DNA of 64,000 nt from an uncultured Clostridia bacterium (GTDB lineage Bacteria > Bacillota > Clostridia > Christensenellales > Pumilibacteraceae): contig CAMSYM010000011.1 in the NCBI GenBank assembly GCA_947066105.1, forward strand, positions 1-64,000, written 5' to 3'. How positions within the stretch are numbered: position 1 is the stretch's first letter; every line of letters starts with the position of its first letter. Shown here piece after piece: positions 10,200 to 21,391 of this stretch. The position numbers and the translations under genes are program-made. The notes below the pieces were generated by a model. That model had not been told where the DNA came from and ran no database searches. It saw only the letters and a program-made list of their open reading frames with translations.

Positions 10200-10740
10200 C
10201 AAAGTATGAGCGGTTGAGATTCTTCGGTGGGCAAAAAAACGCTCAGAATGACAAATTAACGGTAATGCAAAAGATTTCTCGACTGCGCTCGAAATGATGG
10301 GTGTATATGTTGTTGCACACATTTCTATTAAGTAATTTAAACGCTTTTCTACTCTCTCCATCATCTCGACCGAAACGAGCGTTAGCGAGTGAAGTGGATA
10401 GATCTAGGCGTAGCCGCATTAATAATCGATCGACAGTAATTCCACATTCCTAATTCTCATTGCGGCGGATCGCCTTGATTTCTCGACTGCGCTCCGCTCC
10501 GCTCAAAATGATGGGGGTGTTTGTTTTGGATCATCTTTCAAATCAAGTATAGTAAAGCCGTTCCACTCACCCCATCATCTCGACCAGGCAAGCGAGAATA
10601 GCCAAACCACTCACCCCCATCATATCGACCGAAGTGCGCTTTGCGCACGTAGCGGAGAGATCTAGGAGTCAGCCGCATTAATATAAATTGACCGCAATCA
10701 CGCATTACGCATTTATAATTGTCCTTAAATTCCGAATTCC
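10200..10740. repeat. Intergenic composite repeat cluster 1
   Basis: gattcttcgg...gctcagaatgacaa; gatttctcgactgcgctcgaaatgatggg; catcatctcgaccgaaacgagcgttagcgag; ggcgtagccgca; terminal attccgaattccgaattc. Confidence 0.85.
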
Positions 10741-10744
10741 GAAT

Positions 10745-13165
10745 TCAAATAATTATGTTTATCAGCCTTTCGGGAATAACAATCACCTTTTTCGGCGTAG
10801 CGCCGCCGAGCGTCGAAATAACGTCGGGGTTTTCGAGCGCGAGCTTTGCCGCGTCGTCGCGCGACACGCCCTGCGGCAAAACTATCTTGCATTTTATCTT
10901 GGAATTGATCTGCACCGCATACTCGGTCGTCGCGCGCACGAGCTTGCTCTCGTCGCACTTCGGATACGGTTCTGTAAACACAGACTTTTTACCGCCCATA
11001 AGCGAATGCAGTTCTTCGCAGAAATGCGGCGCGAGCGGCGCCATGACTTTAACGAGCGTTTGCAGAACATACTTCATATACGCCGCCGAATAGCCGCCGT
11101 CGTTGCGGTATTTGTAGAGCGCGTTGACAAGCTCCATCAGTCGTGCAACTGCGGTATTGAATCCGAATTCGGGAATGTCCTTCGTCACTTCCTTAATGCA
11201 CCGATTAAGCTCGTAATCGAGCGCGCCGACCGACGCGTCCGCCGTCTCGTCCTTTACTTCGGCGACGAGCCGCTCTATCCGATCCATGAATTTGGCGCAC
11301 GACGCAATGCCTCCGTCCGACCACGGACCACCCTCGGTATAGTCGAAGCCGAACATGAGATACAACCGCAAAGCGTCCGAGCCGTATTTTTCTATAAGCG
11401 GATCTGCGGAAATAACGTTGCCGCGCGTCTTGCTCATGCGGTAGCCGTCCGGACCCAATATCACGCCCTGATGCACCAACCGCTTGAACGGCTCGTCGAA
11501 ATCCAAGTACCCAAGGTCGTGCAAAACCTTGGTTATGAACCGCGAATACAGCAGGTGCGTACACGCATGCTCCGCGCCGCCCACATAGCAATCGACAGGC
11601 AACATCTTGTTTACGGTATCCTTATCGAACGCCGCTTTGTCGTTGTGCGCGTCGGGATAGCGCAAATAATACCAAGACGAACACACGAACGTGTCCAAAG
11701 TATCGGACTCGCGCCGTGCCGGCTTACCGCAGATCGGGCAAACGCACTCGGTAAATTCTTTGCTTTTCGCGAGCGGCGACTTGCCGTCGGGCGTAAAATT
11801 TACGGCGTAAGGCAACGTTACGGGCAAGTCCTTTTCGGGGACGGGGACCGTTCCGCAATGCTCGCAATAAATTACGGGGATAGGCGCGCCCCAGTAACGC
11901 TGACGCGATACCGACCAGTCGCGCATGCGGTAATTGACCTTGCGCCCGCCGTGCGCCGTCTTTTGCAGCTCGTCGAGTACCGCGAGCTTGCCGTCCGCCG
12001 ACTTCATGCCGTCGAACTTGCCGCTGTTTATCATAACGCCGTACTCGGTAAACGGCAGATCGTCGTTACCGTTTTCGCCGTTTATAACGCGTTTGATCGT
12101 CATTCCGTTCTTTAACGCGAATGCATGATCGCGCGTATCGTGCGCCGCAACGCCCATCACCGCGCCTGTGCCGTAGGTAGCCAGGCAGTAGTCCGCTATA
12201 TAAACAGGCACTTTTTCGCCGTTGATCGGGTTAATGCAGTACCGCCCCGTAAACACGCCCGTCTTGTCCTTGCTCGTCGACGTGCGCTCTATCTCCGACT
12301 GCTTGCTCGCCGCAAGCACGTACGCTTCGACCGCAGTCTTTTGTTCGGGCGTGACAAGCTCTTTCACGTACGGGTGTTCGGGCGCAAGCACCACATACGT
12401 AACGCCGAACAAAGTATCGGCGCGCGTCGTGAACACCGCTATACTCTTGATATCGCCGACAGGCTTTTCGAGATCGAAAATAACTTCGCCGCCCACCGAC
12501 TTGCCTATCCAGTTTTTTTGCATGACCTTGGTCTTTTCGGGCCAATCGAGCGCGTCGATACCCGCCAACAGCTTTTCGGCGTAATCGGTTATCCTGAAAA
12601 ACCACTGCGTCATTTCCTTGCGCACGACCTCGGTCTTACACCGCTCGCACTTGCCGTCGACGACCTGCTCGTTGGCTATGACCGTTTGACACGACGGGCA
12701 ATAATTGACGGGCGCTTTCTTTTGATACGCAAGCCCGTTTTTGTAAAGCTGTAAAAACAGCCACTGCGTCCACTTGTAATAATCGGTCGCGCACGTGCGG
12801 AACTCGTGCGACCAATCGACCATAGTTCCCATATCGCGGAGCTGGCGTTCCATGGTCGCAATGTTCGCGTCGGTGCTGTCCTTGGGGTGAACGCCCGTCT
12901 TTATGGCATAGTTTTCGGCAGGCAGTCCGAACGCGTCGAACCCCATCGGCTGAAAAACGTTACGACCGTTCATTCGCATGAACCGCGCGTACGAATCGGC
13001 AAGCCCGTAATTGTACCAATGCCCCGTGTGCAGTTTCGCGCCCGACGGGTACGGCAACATTTCCAAAACGTAGCATTTTTCGCCGCCCGCCGTTTCGTCG
13101 AACGTATTGACGCCCGATCCGTTCCAAATTTTTTGCCACTTTTTTTCTATCTCGTTGTGATCCAT
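10745..13165 (-). CDS. leuS: Leucyl-tRNA synthetase
   Basis: Full length 806 aa; [27 protein letters not shown] (HIGH-like), [15 protein letters not shown] (KMSKS), CysX2Cys zinc segments. Confidence 0.97.
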   Translation of the reverse strand: MDHNEIEKKWQKIWNGSGVNTFDETAGGEKCYVLEMLPYPSGAKLHTGHWYNYGLADSYARFMRMNGRNVFQPMGFDAFGLPAENYAIKTGVHPKDSTDANIATMERQLRDMGTMVDWSHEFRTCATDYYKWTQWLFLQLYKNGLAYQKKAPVNYCPSCQTVIANEQVVDGKCERCKTEVVRKEMTQWFFRITDYAEKLLAGIDALDWPEKTKVMQKNWIGKSVGGEVIFDLEKPVGDIKSIAVFTTRADTLFGVTYVVLAPEHPYVKELVTPEQKTAVEAYVLAASKQSEIERTSTSKDKTGVFTGRYCINPINGEKVPVYIADYCLATYGTGAVMGVAAHDTRDHAFALKNGMTIKRVINGENGNDDLPFTEYGVMINSGKFDGMKSADGKLAVLDELQKTAHGGRKVNYRMRDWSVSRQRYWGAPIPVIYCEHCGTVPVPEKDLPVTLPYAVNFTPDGKSPLAKSKEFTECVCPICGKPARRESDTLDTFVCSSWYYLRYPDAHNDKAAFDKDTVNKMLPVDCYVGGAEHACTHLLYSRFITKVLHDLGYLDFDEPFKRLVHQGVILGPDGYRMSKTRGNVISADPLIEKYGSDALRLYLMFGFDYTEGGPWSDGGIASCAKFMDRIERLVAEVKDETADASVGALDYELNRCIKEVTKDIPEFGFNTAVARLMELVNALYKYRNDGGYSAAYMKYVLQTLVKVMAPLAPHFCEELHSLMGGKKSVFTEPYPKCDESKLVRATTEYAVQINSKIKCKIVLPQGVSRDDAAKLALENPDVISTLGGATPKKVIVIPERLINIII

Positions 13166-13176
13166 GTTAACCTTTT

Positions 13177-13284
13177 GTTCGCTTCGCGAACGTGATATGC
13201 GGCAACAGCCGCATGATATACGCGCCTACGCGCGTACGAATTATTCGCCTACGGCAAATATGATATGTTTGCCTACGGCAAACG
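13177..13284. repeat. Array of five short hairpins separated by TGATAT-like spacers, in the leuS 5' region
   Basis: GTTCGC-ttc-GCGAAC, TGCGGC-aaca-GCCGCA, CGCGC-ctac-GCGCG, ttcGCC-tac-GGCaaa, GTTTGCC-tac-GGCAAAC. Confidence 0.8.
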
Positions 13285-13334
13285 TTGTTGACGATTTACA
13301 ATAAACAGCAAAAACTTCGCGACTTCGTCGCACA

Positions 13335-15113
13335 TTATTCAAGCACTGCTTTTATCCTGCGAACGCCCGCGCTGCTCGACTGCTCTTTTACAATCCGAAA
13401 ATGTCCGAGCTCGCCCGTGCGCGCCGCGTGCGGACCGCCGCATATCTCCTTGCTGAACTCGCCCATTGTGTACACCTTGACCTTTTCGCCGTATTTCGCC
13501 GTAAACAATCCCACCGCGCCCTGCGCTTTGGCTTCGTCGACCGTCATTTCTTCGCACACGATCGGCACGTCCGCTTTTATGGCGGCGTTCACCTTGTCCT
13601 CGACCGCTTTTATCTCGTCGGGAGTCATGGCTCTGCCGAACGAAAAATCGAACCGCAACCGTTCGGGCGTAATGTTGGAGCCGCGCTGATTGACCGTCGG
13701 ATCGTTAAGCACTTCTTTGAGCGCGCGGTGCATAAGGTGCGTGGCGGTGTGAAGCCGCGCCGTAAGCTCGCCCGTATCGGCAAGCCCGCCTTTAAACCGC
13801 TGTTCCGCGCCCGCGTGCGAAAGGTTTTTATGCTCTTCGAACCGCGCGTTAAACCCGTCGATATCCACCTTGAACCCGCGCTCGTTCGCCAGCTCTACCG
13901 TCATTTCGAGCGGAAACCCGTACGTGTCGTACAAACGGAACGCCGATTTTCCGGGTATAACGTCGCTCTGCAAAAACTTGCACAGCTTTTCAAACTCCTT
14001 CATGCCGTTTTCGAGCGTGCGTTCGAACCGCGCCTGTTCCTCGTCTATCTCGTGTATTATTTTATCGCGCGCGGACAAAAGTTCGGGGTACGCGTCCTTG
14101 TACTTGTCCACGACGGTCGCGGCGATCGCCGAATAATCGCCGTTTTTAAGCCCCAAGCCCTTTCCGAACCGAATGGCTCGACGCAACAGCCTGCGCAAAA
14201 TATAACCCTGATCGACGTTGGACGGCGTTACGCCGCGCTCATCGCCTATAATAAACGTCGCGGTGCGGATATGATCGGCAATAACGCGTATCGCCTTGAC
14301 GCACTCGCCGTCGGCGATGCTCTTTCCCGAAAGCTGTTCTATCTTACCGACTATCGGCGCAAACACGTCCGTTTCGTAAACCGACTTCAAGCCCTGAACG
14401 TTCATCAACACGCGTTCCAAGCCCATGCCGGTATCGACGTTTTTCTGCTTCAACTGGCTGAACGTGCCGTCGGCATTCTTGTTGAACTGCATGAACACGT
14501 CGTTCCATATTTCGACGTACTTTCCGCAATCGCATGCGGGCGAGCATTCGGGACAGCATTTGGGCTTGCCCGTATCGTAAAACATCTCGGTGTCCGAGCC
14601 GCACGGACCGGTCTGACCGGCAGGTCCCCACCAGTTATGTTTTTTGCCGAGAAAGAAAATATTTTCCTTTTTAATGCCGCACTTTTCCCAAAGCTCCGCC
14701 GTCTTGTCGTCGCGCGGGCAATCGGCGTCGCCCTCGAACACCGTCACCGCGAGCCGCGCGGGATCGAGGTTCAATTGCTCGGTCAAAAACTCGTAGCTCC
14801 ACGGCACCATTTCGTCCTTAAAATAATCGCCCAAGCTCCAATTACCGAGCATCTCGAAAAACGTGCAATGGCTCGCATCGCCAACTTCGTCGATATCGCC
14901 CGTTCTGACGCACTTTTGCGTATCGCAAAGCCGCTTGCCCGCAGGGTGCGGCTGTCCCAACAGATACGGCACGAGCGGATGCATGCCCGCCGTGGTAAAC
15001 AACACCGTCGGGTCGTTTTCGGGTATGAGCGACGCCGAAGATATGGGCGTGTGTCCGCGCGCGATAAAAAAGTCCATCCACTTTTTGCGAAGCTCGTCGC
15101 TTGTAAGTTTCAT
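13335..15113 (-). CDS. alaS: Alanyl-tRNA synthetase, short form lacking the C-terminal DHHA1/C-Ala region
   Basis: MKLTSDELRKKWMDFFIARGHTPISSASLIPENDPTVLFTTAGMHPLVPYLLG is the AlaRS core. Editing-domain motifs HTATHLMH and CGGPH present. Ends after GVRRIKAVLE at 592 aa. Confidence 0.95.
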   Translation of the reverse strand: MKLTSDELRKKWMDFFIARGHTPISSASLIPENDPTVLFTTAGMHPLVPYLLGQPHPAGKRLCDTQKCVRTGDIDEVGDASHCTFFEMLGNWSLGDYFKDEMVPWSYEFLTEQLNLDPARLAVTVFEGDADCPRDDKTAELWEKCGIKKENIFFLGKKHNWWGPAGQTGPCGSDTEMFYDTGKPKCCPECSPACDCGKYVEIWNDVFMQFNKNADGTFSQLKQKNVDTGMGLERVLMNVQGLKSVYETDVFAPIVGKIEQLSGKSIADGECVKAIRVIADHIRTATFIIGDERGVTPSNVDQGYILRRLLRRAIRFGKGLGLKNGDYSAIAATVVDKYKDAYPELLSARDKIIHEIDEEQARFERTLENGMKEFEKLCKFLQSDVIPGKSAFRLYDTYGFPLEMTVELANERGFKVDIDGFNARFEEHKNLSHAGAEQRFKGGLADTGELTARLHTATHLMHRALKEVLNDPTVNQRGSNITPERLRFDFSFGRAMTPDEIKAVEDKVNAAIKADVPIVCEEMTVDEAKAQGAVGLFTAKYGEKVKVYTMGEFSKEICGGPHAARTGELGHFRIVKEQSSSAGVRRIKAVLE

Positions 15114-15186
15114 GATATATAACTCCTAAATCTTTCGACTGATAATACCGTTATATTTTATCACCTACACACGCAATTAGTCAATT

Positions 15187-15221
15187 AAAAATGCGCGGTT
15201 CGTTATAAACGAATCGCGCAT
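15187..15221 (-). terminator. Rho-independent terminator after the epimerase-like gene
   Basis: Minus strand: ATGCGCGATTCGTTTATAACGAACCGCGCAT followed by TTTT. Confidence 0.75.
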
Positions 15222-15287
15222 ATATAAACCGCAAGATTTCTTCATTATTTCTTAATTACTCAATTTTCATAAATTACGCATTAAATT

Positions 15288-16124
15288 TTATTTCAATTCT
15301 TGATACAGCTTTTTTATCCCGCTCTGCATGGTGGAAATTTTAATGCCCGTCGTCGACACTAGCTTGTCGTTGCTCGCGCTGTATTCGTTATCGGGTACCG
15401 GATTTTTAACGACGATCTCTATATTGTCGCCGTCCTTTTTGACCATGCGCTTGACGAGCTTGGCTATTTCGAGATAGCTCATCTTATCCGCCGCCACGAG
15501 ATTATAATCGCCGCGCGGATAATTCTTCAAAATAAACTCGCCTATAACGTGAACCGCATCGTCTATCGAAATACCGCTCACTACGCGATCGCGGTCGATA
15601 ACTATCTTAGCCTTGCCGCGACTGCCCGCCGCGACGATCTTATTGATCGGACTCGACTGCCCGCCGCCCGCGCCGAAAACGTTGAACATGCGCAACACGG
15701 TGGAGATCTTGTCCTTGCCCGCAAGACTGGTTATCATATACTTGCCCAAGCCGTAACCGTCGGTCGGGATATGCGTTCCGAACATATCCTCGGTAAAATC
15801 GACTATCGGATAACTCCTGTCGAAGTCCACGCCCTCGCCGACCGTTATCAACTTTTTAACGCCGTGGCGAACCGCAACGTACTGAATGTTTTTGAACATT
15901 ATGACGTTGTCCGCTTCAAGCACCTGCGACTTGCCCGTTTCCGACAGCCCCGCCAAATGCACGACCGCGCCGAATTCGTGACCCTTAAAAAACGCATCCA
16001 CGCTCCGCGCATCGGTAAGATCCATTTGGTCGTGCGACGGCGCGACGATATCGAACGTCTTTTTATAACGCTTGATGAACGCTTTGCCTATAAACCCGCT
16101 ACCGCCGGTAACAAGTATTTCCAT
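15288..16124 (-). CDS. NAD-dependent epimerase/dehydratase family protein
   Basis: Start at MEILVTGGSGFIGKAFI (Rossmann GxxGxxG), AGGAG upstream, YGLGKYM (YxxxK). Confidence 0.85.
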   Translation of the reverse strand: MEILVTGGSGFIGKAFIKRYKKTFDIVAPSHDQMDLTDARSVDAFFKGHEFGAVVHLAGLSETGKSQVLEADNVIMFKNIQYVAVRHGVKKLITVGEGVDFDRSYPIVDFTEDMFGTHIPTDGYGLGKYMITSLAGKDKISTVLRMFNVFGAGGGQSSPINKIVAAGSRGKAKIVIDRDRVVSGISIDDAVHVIGEFILKNYPRGDYNLVAADKMSYLEIAKLVKRMVKKDGDNIEIVVKNPVPDNEYSASNDKLVSTTGIKISTMQSGIKKLYQELK

Positions 16125-16214
16125 GATAAAAGCTCCTGTCTTTTTTGTTCGTCCCGCGAACATGATAATGTTTATAATTAATCAAATCACCGCGAAGCGG
16201 TCATCCAATTCCGA

Positions 16215-16530
16215 ATTCCGAATTTTCCTTGCGGCTACGCCAAAGATTTCTCGGTAATCGAAGGTTGCGCGTAGTTTTTTTGTTACGATATACCATATTA
16301 TACAATTCTAAGTCTTGTTTGTATCGGTTATTCTCTCGCATATTCCGCTCGAAATGATGGGTGTGTTTGTTGTAGTTTACACTCTAAACAAGTATTGTTA
16401 AGTCGTTCCACTCACCCCATCATCTCGACCGAAACGAGCAAAGCGAGTGTAGTGGAGAGATCCGGGCGTAGCCGCACTATACTCAATCGACCATAATTCC
16501 GCATTCAGAATTCCGAACTCCGAATTAACT
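16215..16530. repeat. Intergenic composite repeat cluster 2
   Basis: tgcggctacgccaaagatttctcgg ... ccgctcgaaatgatggg ... ccccatcatctcgaccgaaacgagc ... gagagatccgggcgtagccgca ... attccgaa. Confidence 0.85.
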
Positions 16531-16531
16531 T

Positions 16532-18184
16532 TTACGCCTTATAGCTGCTTTTAAGCTCGACAACGCGGTTGAACGCGTCCGTTTGCTTGCCGTCGCGCGC
16601 GAAATATCCTATGCGGAAAAATTGCACGCCCTCGCCTATCGGCAAATCGTTAACTCCCGCCTCGGCTTTTGCCGTGCCGACGGTCAGCGAATCACGGTCT
16701 ATGCGCTCGGTCAGCTCGCCGTCGCCGTCGGGTACTATCGGCGAAAGATACCGTATCTTAATATCCGCCGCGCTGTCGCGGTCCACCCATTGGATAACGC
16801 CCTTGGCTTTGACTTCGTCGGTCTTTTCGCAACGTATCTTTATCACCTTGCCGCTCTCGTCAGTATCGTAACCGACACAACGCACGATGAACGAATTTTT
16901 GAGCCGAGCAAGCCCGTTAGGCACAAGCCTGTGATAGCCTTTGGGCGGATCCGCCATAAAGTCATCGCGGTTGACGTACAACCGCGGCGTCAGCTTGATC
17001 TTGCGCGTTACGGTAGGCGTGCATTTTTTTTCGGGGTCGATGGGAGTGGGGTGCGGCACCGTATACTCGCCGCCCTCCGTCACTTCTATTTCTCGCGAAA
17101 AATCGTCGGGCAGATTTATGATATCGAGTTCAATCGGATCGGGAACTACCATATACCGCTTGGCGGTGGCGTTAAGCTCGTCGCGAATGCAGTCGTAAAG
17201 CTGAGCCGCGTCCACCGTGCCGACCGCTTTCGCAAGTCCGACCTCGTTGCAAAACGCGACTATCGCGTGCGCAGGCACGCCGCGGCGGCGCAAGCCCGAA
17301 AGCGTGGGCATGCGCGGGTCGTCCCAGCCGTCCACCGCGCCCATGTCCACGAGCTGTTTTAGATACCGCTTGCTCATTACCGTATCGGTTATATTGAGCC
17401 GCGCGAACTCGATCTGACGCGGTTTTTGTCCGTCCACGCAGTTATTTACCACCCAGTCGTACAACGGTCTGTGGTCCTCGAACTCCAAAGAACAGCAGGA
17501 ATGCGTAATGCCTTCCACCGCGTCCTCCAACGGGTGCGCAAAGTCGTACATGGGATAAATGCACCACTTGTCGCCCGTGCGGTGATGCGGGGCGTGCAAA
17601 ACTCTGTAAATAACGGGATCGCGCATGTTCATGTTGGGCGACGCCATATCGATAGCGGCTCGAAGCACCATACCGCCGTCGGGGATCGAACCGCCTTGCA
17701 TTTTCTCGAACAGCGCAAGGTTTTCCTTAACGGACCGACCGCGCGCGGGACTGTCCGTTCCGGGTGTGGTGAGCGTGCCGCGCATTTGCCGTATCACTTC
17801 GGGCGTGCTGTCGTCGACGTACGCAAGCCCCGCCTTTATCAGCTTGACGGCGCAGTCGCGCATATACCCGAAATATTCGGACGCGTAATATATCCCCGCG
17901 GGATCGAACCCCAGCCAACGAATATCCCGTTCTATCTGATCGCAAAAATCCGCGTCCTCTTTTACGGGATTGGTATCGTCAAACCGAAGATTGCATTTGC
18001 CGCCGAACTTGGCCGCAGTCGAAAAGTTAAAGCACGCGGCTTTGGCGTGACCGATATGCAATCTGCCGTTCGGTTCGGGCGGAAATCGCATCATCACCGA
18101 CTTGACTTTTCCGCTTTTCAAGTCGTTCCATATAATGTCCTCGATAAAGTTGGACGGTGTTATTTTGTCGAGATCGAGTTTCAT
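16532..18184 (-). CDS. glnS: Glutaminyl-tRNA synthetase
   Basis: MRFPPEPNGRLHIGHAKAACFNF (HIGH), NITDTVMSKRYLKQLVD (KMSKS-like), GlnRS-type anticodon-binding C-terminus (RDGKQTDAFNRVVELKSS). Confidence 0.95.
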   Translation of the reverse strand: MKLDLDKITPSNFIEDIIWNDLKSGKVKSVMMRFPPEPNGRLHIGHAKAACFNFSTAAKFGGKCNLRFDDTNPVKEDADFCDQIERDIRWLGFDPAGIYYASEYFGYMRDCAVKLIKAGLAYVDDSTPEVIRQMRGTLTTPGTDSPARGRSVKENLALFEKMQGGSIPDGGMVLRAAIDMASPNMNMRDPVIYRVLHAPHHRTGDKWCIYPMYDFAHPLEDAVEGITHSCCSLEFEDHRPLYDWVVNNCVDGQKPRQIEFARLNITDTVMSKRYLKQLVDMGAVDGWDDPRMPTLSGLRRRGVPAHAIVAFCNEVGLAKAVGTVDAAQLYDCIRDELNATAKRYMVVPDPIELDIINLPDDFSREIEVTEGGEYTVPHPTPIDPEKKCTPTVTRKIKLTPRLYVNRDDFMADPPKGYHRLVPNGLARLKNSFIVRCVGYDTDESGKVIKIRCEKTDEVKAKGVIQWVDRDSAADIKIRYLSPIVPDGDGELTERIDRDSLTVGTAKAEAGVNDLPIGEGVQFFRIGYFARDGKQTDAFNRVVELKSSYKA

Positions 18185-18352
18185 GATAACCTTCTTTAAT
18201 GCGTAATCGGGAATGCGGAATTATTGTCATTTTATCATTTATGTTTTTGCGTTTCGGTCATTGCGACCGAAATACCGATCATTTCGGTATTCTCCGGATC
18301 ACCGCATAACGGTCATCGATCCCGCATTCTTGATTCCTGATTCCGAATTCTA

Positions 18353-19945
18353 TTAAAACAATCCGCTTATTTTCCCGTTTTCTATTTTCATGCCGACGGC
18401 ATTGGGCTTTTTGGGCAGTCCGGGCATCAACAGCATGTCGCCCGCTATCGCCACGACGAACCCCGCGCCCGCGCGGTACTGAACGTCGCGAACGGTTATA
18501 TCGAAGTTTTCGGGACGTCCGAGCTTTTTGGGATCGTCGGAAAGCGAATACTGCGTTTTGGCTACGCACACGGGCAGTTTATCAACGCCGAGCGGCAACA
18601 TCTTTTCGAGATTCTTTTTCGCCTTTGCCGTCCACACGACCGACTTCGCGCCGTAGATCTTGGTCGCGACCTTATCCACCTTTTGCACTACCGTGTCGCC
18701 GTCGTCGTAAGTAAACGTGAGCTTCGCCTTTCCGCTCGCCGCTTTGACTACCGCCTCGGCAAGCGCCGTCGCGCCGTCGCCGCCTTTCGCCCAGCACTCA
18801 CACAGTACAGCCGTCGCGCCCTTGTCGGCGCACGCTTTTTTAACAAGCTCGATCTCTTGCTCGGTATCGTCGGTAAAGCGATTCACCGCGACCACTACGT
18901 TTTGACCGAACACGCCGCTTATGTTTTCTATATGCTTCAACAGATTGCCCATGCCCGCTTTGAGATCGCCGTTACCGCCGTATTTGAGCGCGCGCACCGT
19001 AGCCACTATCACGGTCGCAGACGGAACTATGCCTGACATGCGGCACTTTATGTCGAAGAATTTTTCCGCGCCGAGATCCGCGCCGAACCCCGCTTCGGTA
19101 ACCACGTAATCGGCATAGCTCGCCGCCGTCTTTGTGGCGATGACCGAGTTACAGCCGTGCGCTATGTTGGCGAACGGACCGCCGTGCACGAATGCGGGCG
19201 TACCTTCGAGCGTCTGCACGAGATTGGGCTTTGCCGCATCCTTCAAAAGCACAGCCATAGCCTCGTTCGCGCCGAGATCGCTCGCCGTAACGGGCGCGCC
19301 GTCGAAGTTATAACCTATTATTATGCGTCCGAGCCGCACTTTGAGATCGTCGAAATCGCTCGCCAAGCACAGCGTCGCCATGACCTCGCTCGCGGCGGTT
19401 ATGTTAAAACAGTCCTCTCTGCCGTTGCCGCCCAATCCGACTACGATAGAGCGCAACGCGCGGTCGTTGCAGTCCATGCAACGGTTAAACGTTACCTTCG
19501 CGATGCCTAGCGGATTACCGAAGTACAGACTGTTGTCTATCATGGCGCACAACAGATTATTCGCCGCGGTAATGGCGTGAAGATCGCCCGTGAAATGCAG
19601 ATTGATGTCGTCCATGGGCAAGATCTGCGCCATGCCGCCGCCCGTCGCGCCGCCCTTCATGCCGAATACGGGACCGAGCGACGGCTCGCGCAATGCGAGC
19701 GCGACTTTTTTGCCTATCTTTTTAAGCCCGTCGGCAAGTCCTATCGACACGGTGGACTTGCCCTCGCCCGCAGGCGTGGGGTTGATCGCCGTAACGAGAA
19801 CGACTTTTGCTTTCGGCTCAAACTTGGGATCGACCTTGGCAACGTAATCGCCGTAGCGGTAAACGTTGTCTATGCCGAGCGTTGCCGCTATCTTTTCGAT
19901 AGGCTGCGGGTTTGCTTCGTAAGCGATTTCGATGTCTGTCTTCAT
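18353..19945 (-). CDS. fhs: Formate-tetrahydrofolate ligase
   Basis: TAINPTPAGEGKSTVSIGLADGL, REPSLGPVFGMKGGATGGGMAQILPMDDINLHFTGDLHAI. Confidence 0.97.
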   Translation of the reverse strand: MKTDIEIAYEANPQPIEKIAATLGIDNVYRYGDYVAKVDPKFEPKAKVVLVTAINPTPAGEGKSTVSIGLADGLKKIGKKVALALREPSLGPVFGMKGGATGGGMAQILPMDDINLHFTGDLHAITAANNLLCAMIDNSLYFGNPLGIAKVTFNRCMDCNDRALRSIVVGLGGNGREDCFNITAASEVMATLCLASDFDDLKVRLGRIIIGYNFDGAPVTASDLGANEAMAVLLKDAAKPNLVQTLEGTPAFVHGGPFANIAHGCNSVIATKTAASYADYVVTEAGFGADLGAEKFFDIKCRMSGIVPSATVIVATVRALKYGGNGDLKAGMGNLLKHIENISGVFGQNVVVAVNRFTDDTEQEIELVKKACADKGATAVLCECWAKGGDGATALAEAVVKAASGKAKLTFTYDDGDTVVQKVDKVATKIYGAKSVVWTAKAKKNLEKMLPLGVDKLPVCVAKTQYSLSDDPKKLGRPENFDITVRDVQYRAGAGFVVAIAGDMLLMPGLPKKPNAVGMKIENGKISGLF

Positions 19946-19977
19946 AAAAACTCCTTATCTTGCGCGTAAACGCGTTG

Positions 19978-21321
19978 TTACTGATCGTCGCCGCTTTCGT
20001 CGTCGACGGACTCTCCGTCGACCGATAACGACTTGTCTATCTCGCCTGTTTTAGGCTCGTACGAAAGCCCCGGCGCATCGGCGGGCTTCGTGCGCTTTTT
20101 GCCGGCGACGGCAAACGCCGCAACCGCAAGCACAAACGCCGTGCCGCAACCGCATAATACCGACAACGTCGATCCCGTGCCGCCGTAAACGGCTACCGTA
20201 GCCGCAAGCGCCACGCACGATATCGCCGCCGCCGCGCACGCGGTAAGCTCCATCAAAATAAAAACCGCGCCGCTCGTTATCCGCGGCTTGACCGTCAAAA
20301 ATCTTAGCTTGGTCTGACGCACCACTATCGCGCCGCCCGCGCCGACAAGCCCCGCCGCAACGACTACGCACGCCGCGCGTCCGCCGCCTGCAAGGTCGAC
20401 GATCGCCGCCACCGCTATCGATACCGCCGCCGCGCAAAACACCGTAAGCGCGACTATCGAAAGTCCTTTGCTCCTGTGCTTTACGCAAAACACGCACGCG
20501 CATTCCGCTACGGCGTAACACCCGACGAGCGCGCCTGCTGTTCCCGCAACGCGCAACGCGCCGAAACCGAGCTGATACGCAAAAAACACGACCGACGCGC
20601 CGAGCACGGCAAACACAGCGTTGAACAACAACGCCGAAAAATACATGCGCAGATCGAGTCCCGAAAAGAAACTGCGGAACACGTTTTTGACGGACTGCAC
20701 GCGCTTTCCGCTCAATTGCGGAATGCTGTAAAAGGTAGACAAATACTGTACGATGACAAGCACGGTACACGCGCTCGCAAGCACGTAAGCGGTATTGATG
20801 TACGCAGTGGCTTGATCGTAATAAAAAAAGCCGATAAACGTGCCTATGGCAACTATCCCGCCCAGCACGGTGAACGCGATGTTATACGGCGACGCGGCTA
20901 CGATATTCTCGTCCAACAGCCGCGCGCGCACCGAGAACGCGCAATATCTGTAAATCATGACCGACGAAAGAAACACCGTCAAGCCGAAGAATATCGAGCA
21001 TGCGCCGAGCGCGCCGCCGTCGGTAGCGGCAAACGCATAAACGAAAAACAACGCCGCGGTAAATCCCGCAAGCGGCATGACCAAATGATACCGCCCGAAC
21101 AGCGTGGTATCCACGCGGTGTACGAGCGTGTAGAACAACGGCAAAACGACAAACGGCAACAGGCACGCGATCGGCAAAAACCACAAAACGAGCGTACTGC
21201 CGAAGCTGACCGCATACGGCGCGACAAACAACAGACACATAGCAAGACAGCCCGTCGTAAACGTATCGCACGACAGGACTGTTTTTTGCAATTTGCCTTC
21301 GGTTTTACCTGTGATACTCAA
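19978..21321 (-). CDS. Polytopic membrane protein, possibly MFS-like transporter
   Basis: 447 aa with about 10-12 hydrophobic helices and a short acidic C-terminal tail; no decisive family motif seen. Confidence 0.65.
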   Translation of the reverse strand: MSITGKTEGKLQKTVLSCDTFTTGCLAMCLLFVAPYAVSFGSTLVLWFLPIACLLPFVVLPLFYTLVHRVDTTLFGRYHLVMPLAGFTAALFFVYAFAATDGGALGACSIFFGLTVFLSSVMIYRYCAFSVRARLLDENIVAASPYNIAFTVLGGIVAIGTFIGFFYYDQATAYINTAYVLASACTVLVIVQYLSTFYSIPQLSGKRVQSVKNVFRSFFSGLDLRMYFSALLFNAVFAVLGASVVFFAYQLGFGALRVAGTAGALVGCYAVAECACVFCVKHRSKGLSIVALTVFCAAAVSIAVAAIVDLAGGGRAACVVVAAGLVGAGGAIVVRQTKLRFLTVKPRITSGAVFILMELTACAAAAISCVALAATVAVYGGTGSTLSVLCGCGTAFVLAVAAFAVAGKKRTKPADAPGLSYEPKTGEIDKSLSVDGESVDDESGDDQ

Positions 21322-21391
21322 TGGTCGCTCCGCTGAACTTACGGTCAGAACCGCACAACGGTCCTACTTAAAGATTATATATCAAACTCGA

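Noticed and set aside
13166-13334. T-box leader upstream of leuS (and likewise alaS, glnS, proS)
   Set aside because: No TGGNACCGCG T-box sequence seen on the minus strand upstream of any of the four synthetase genes.
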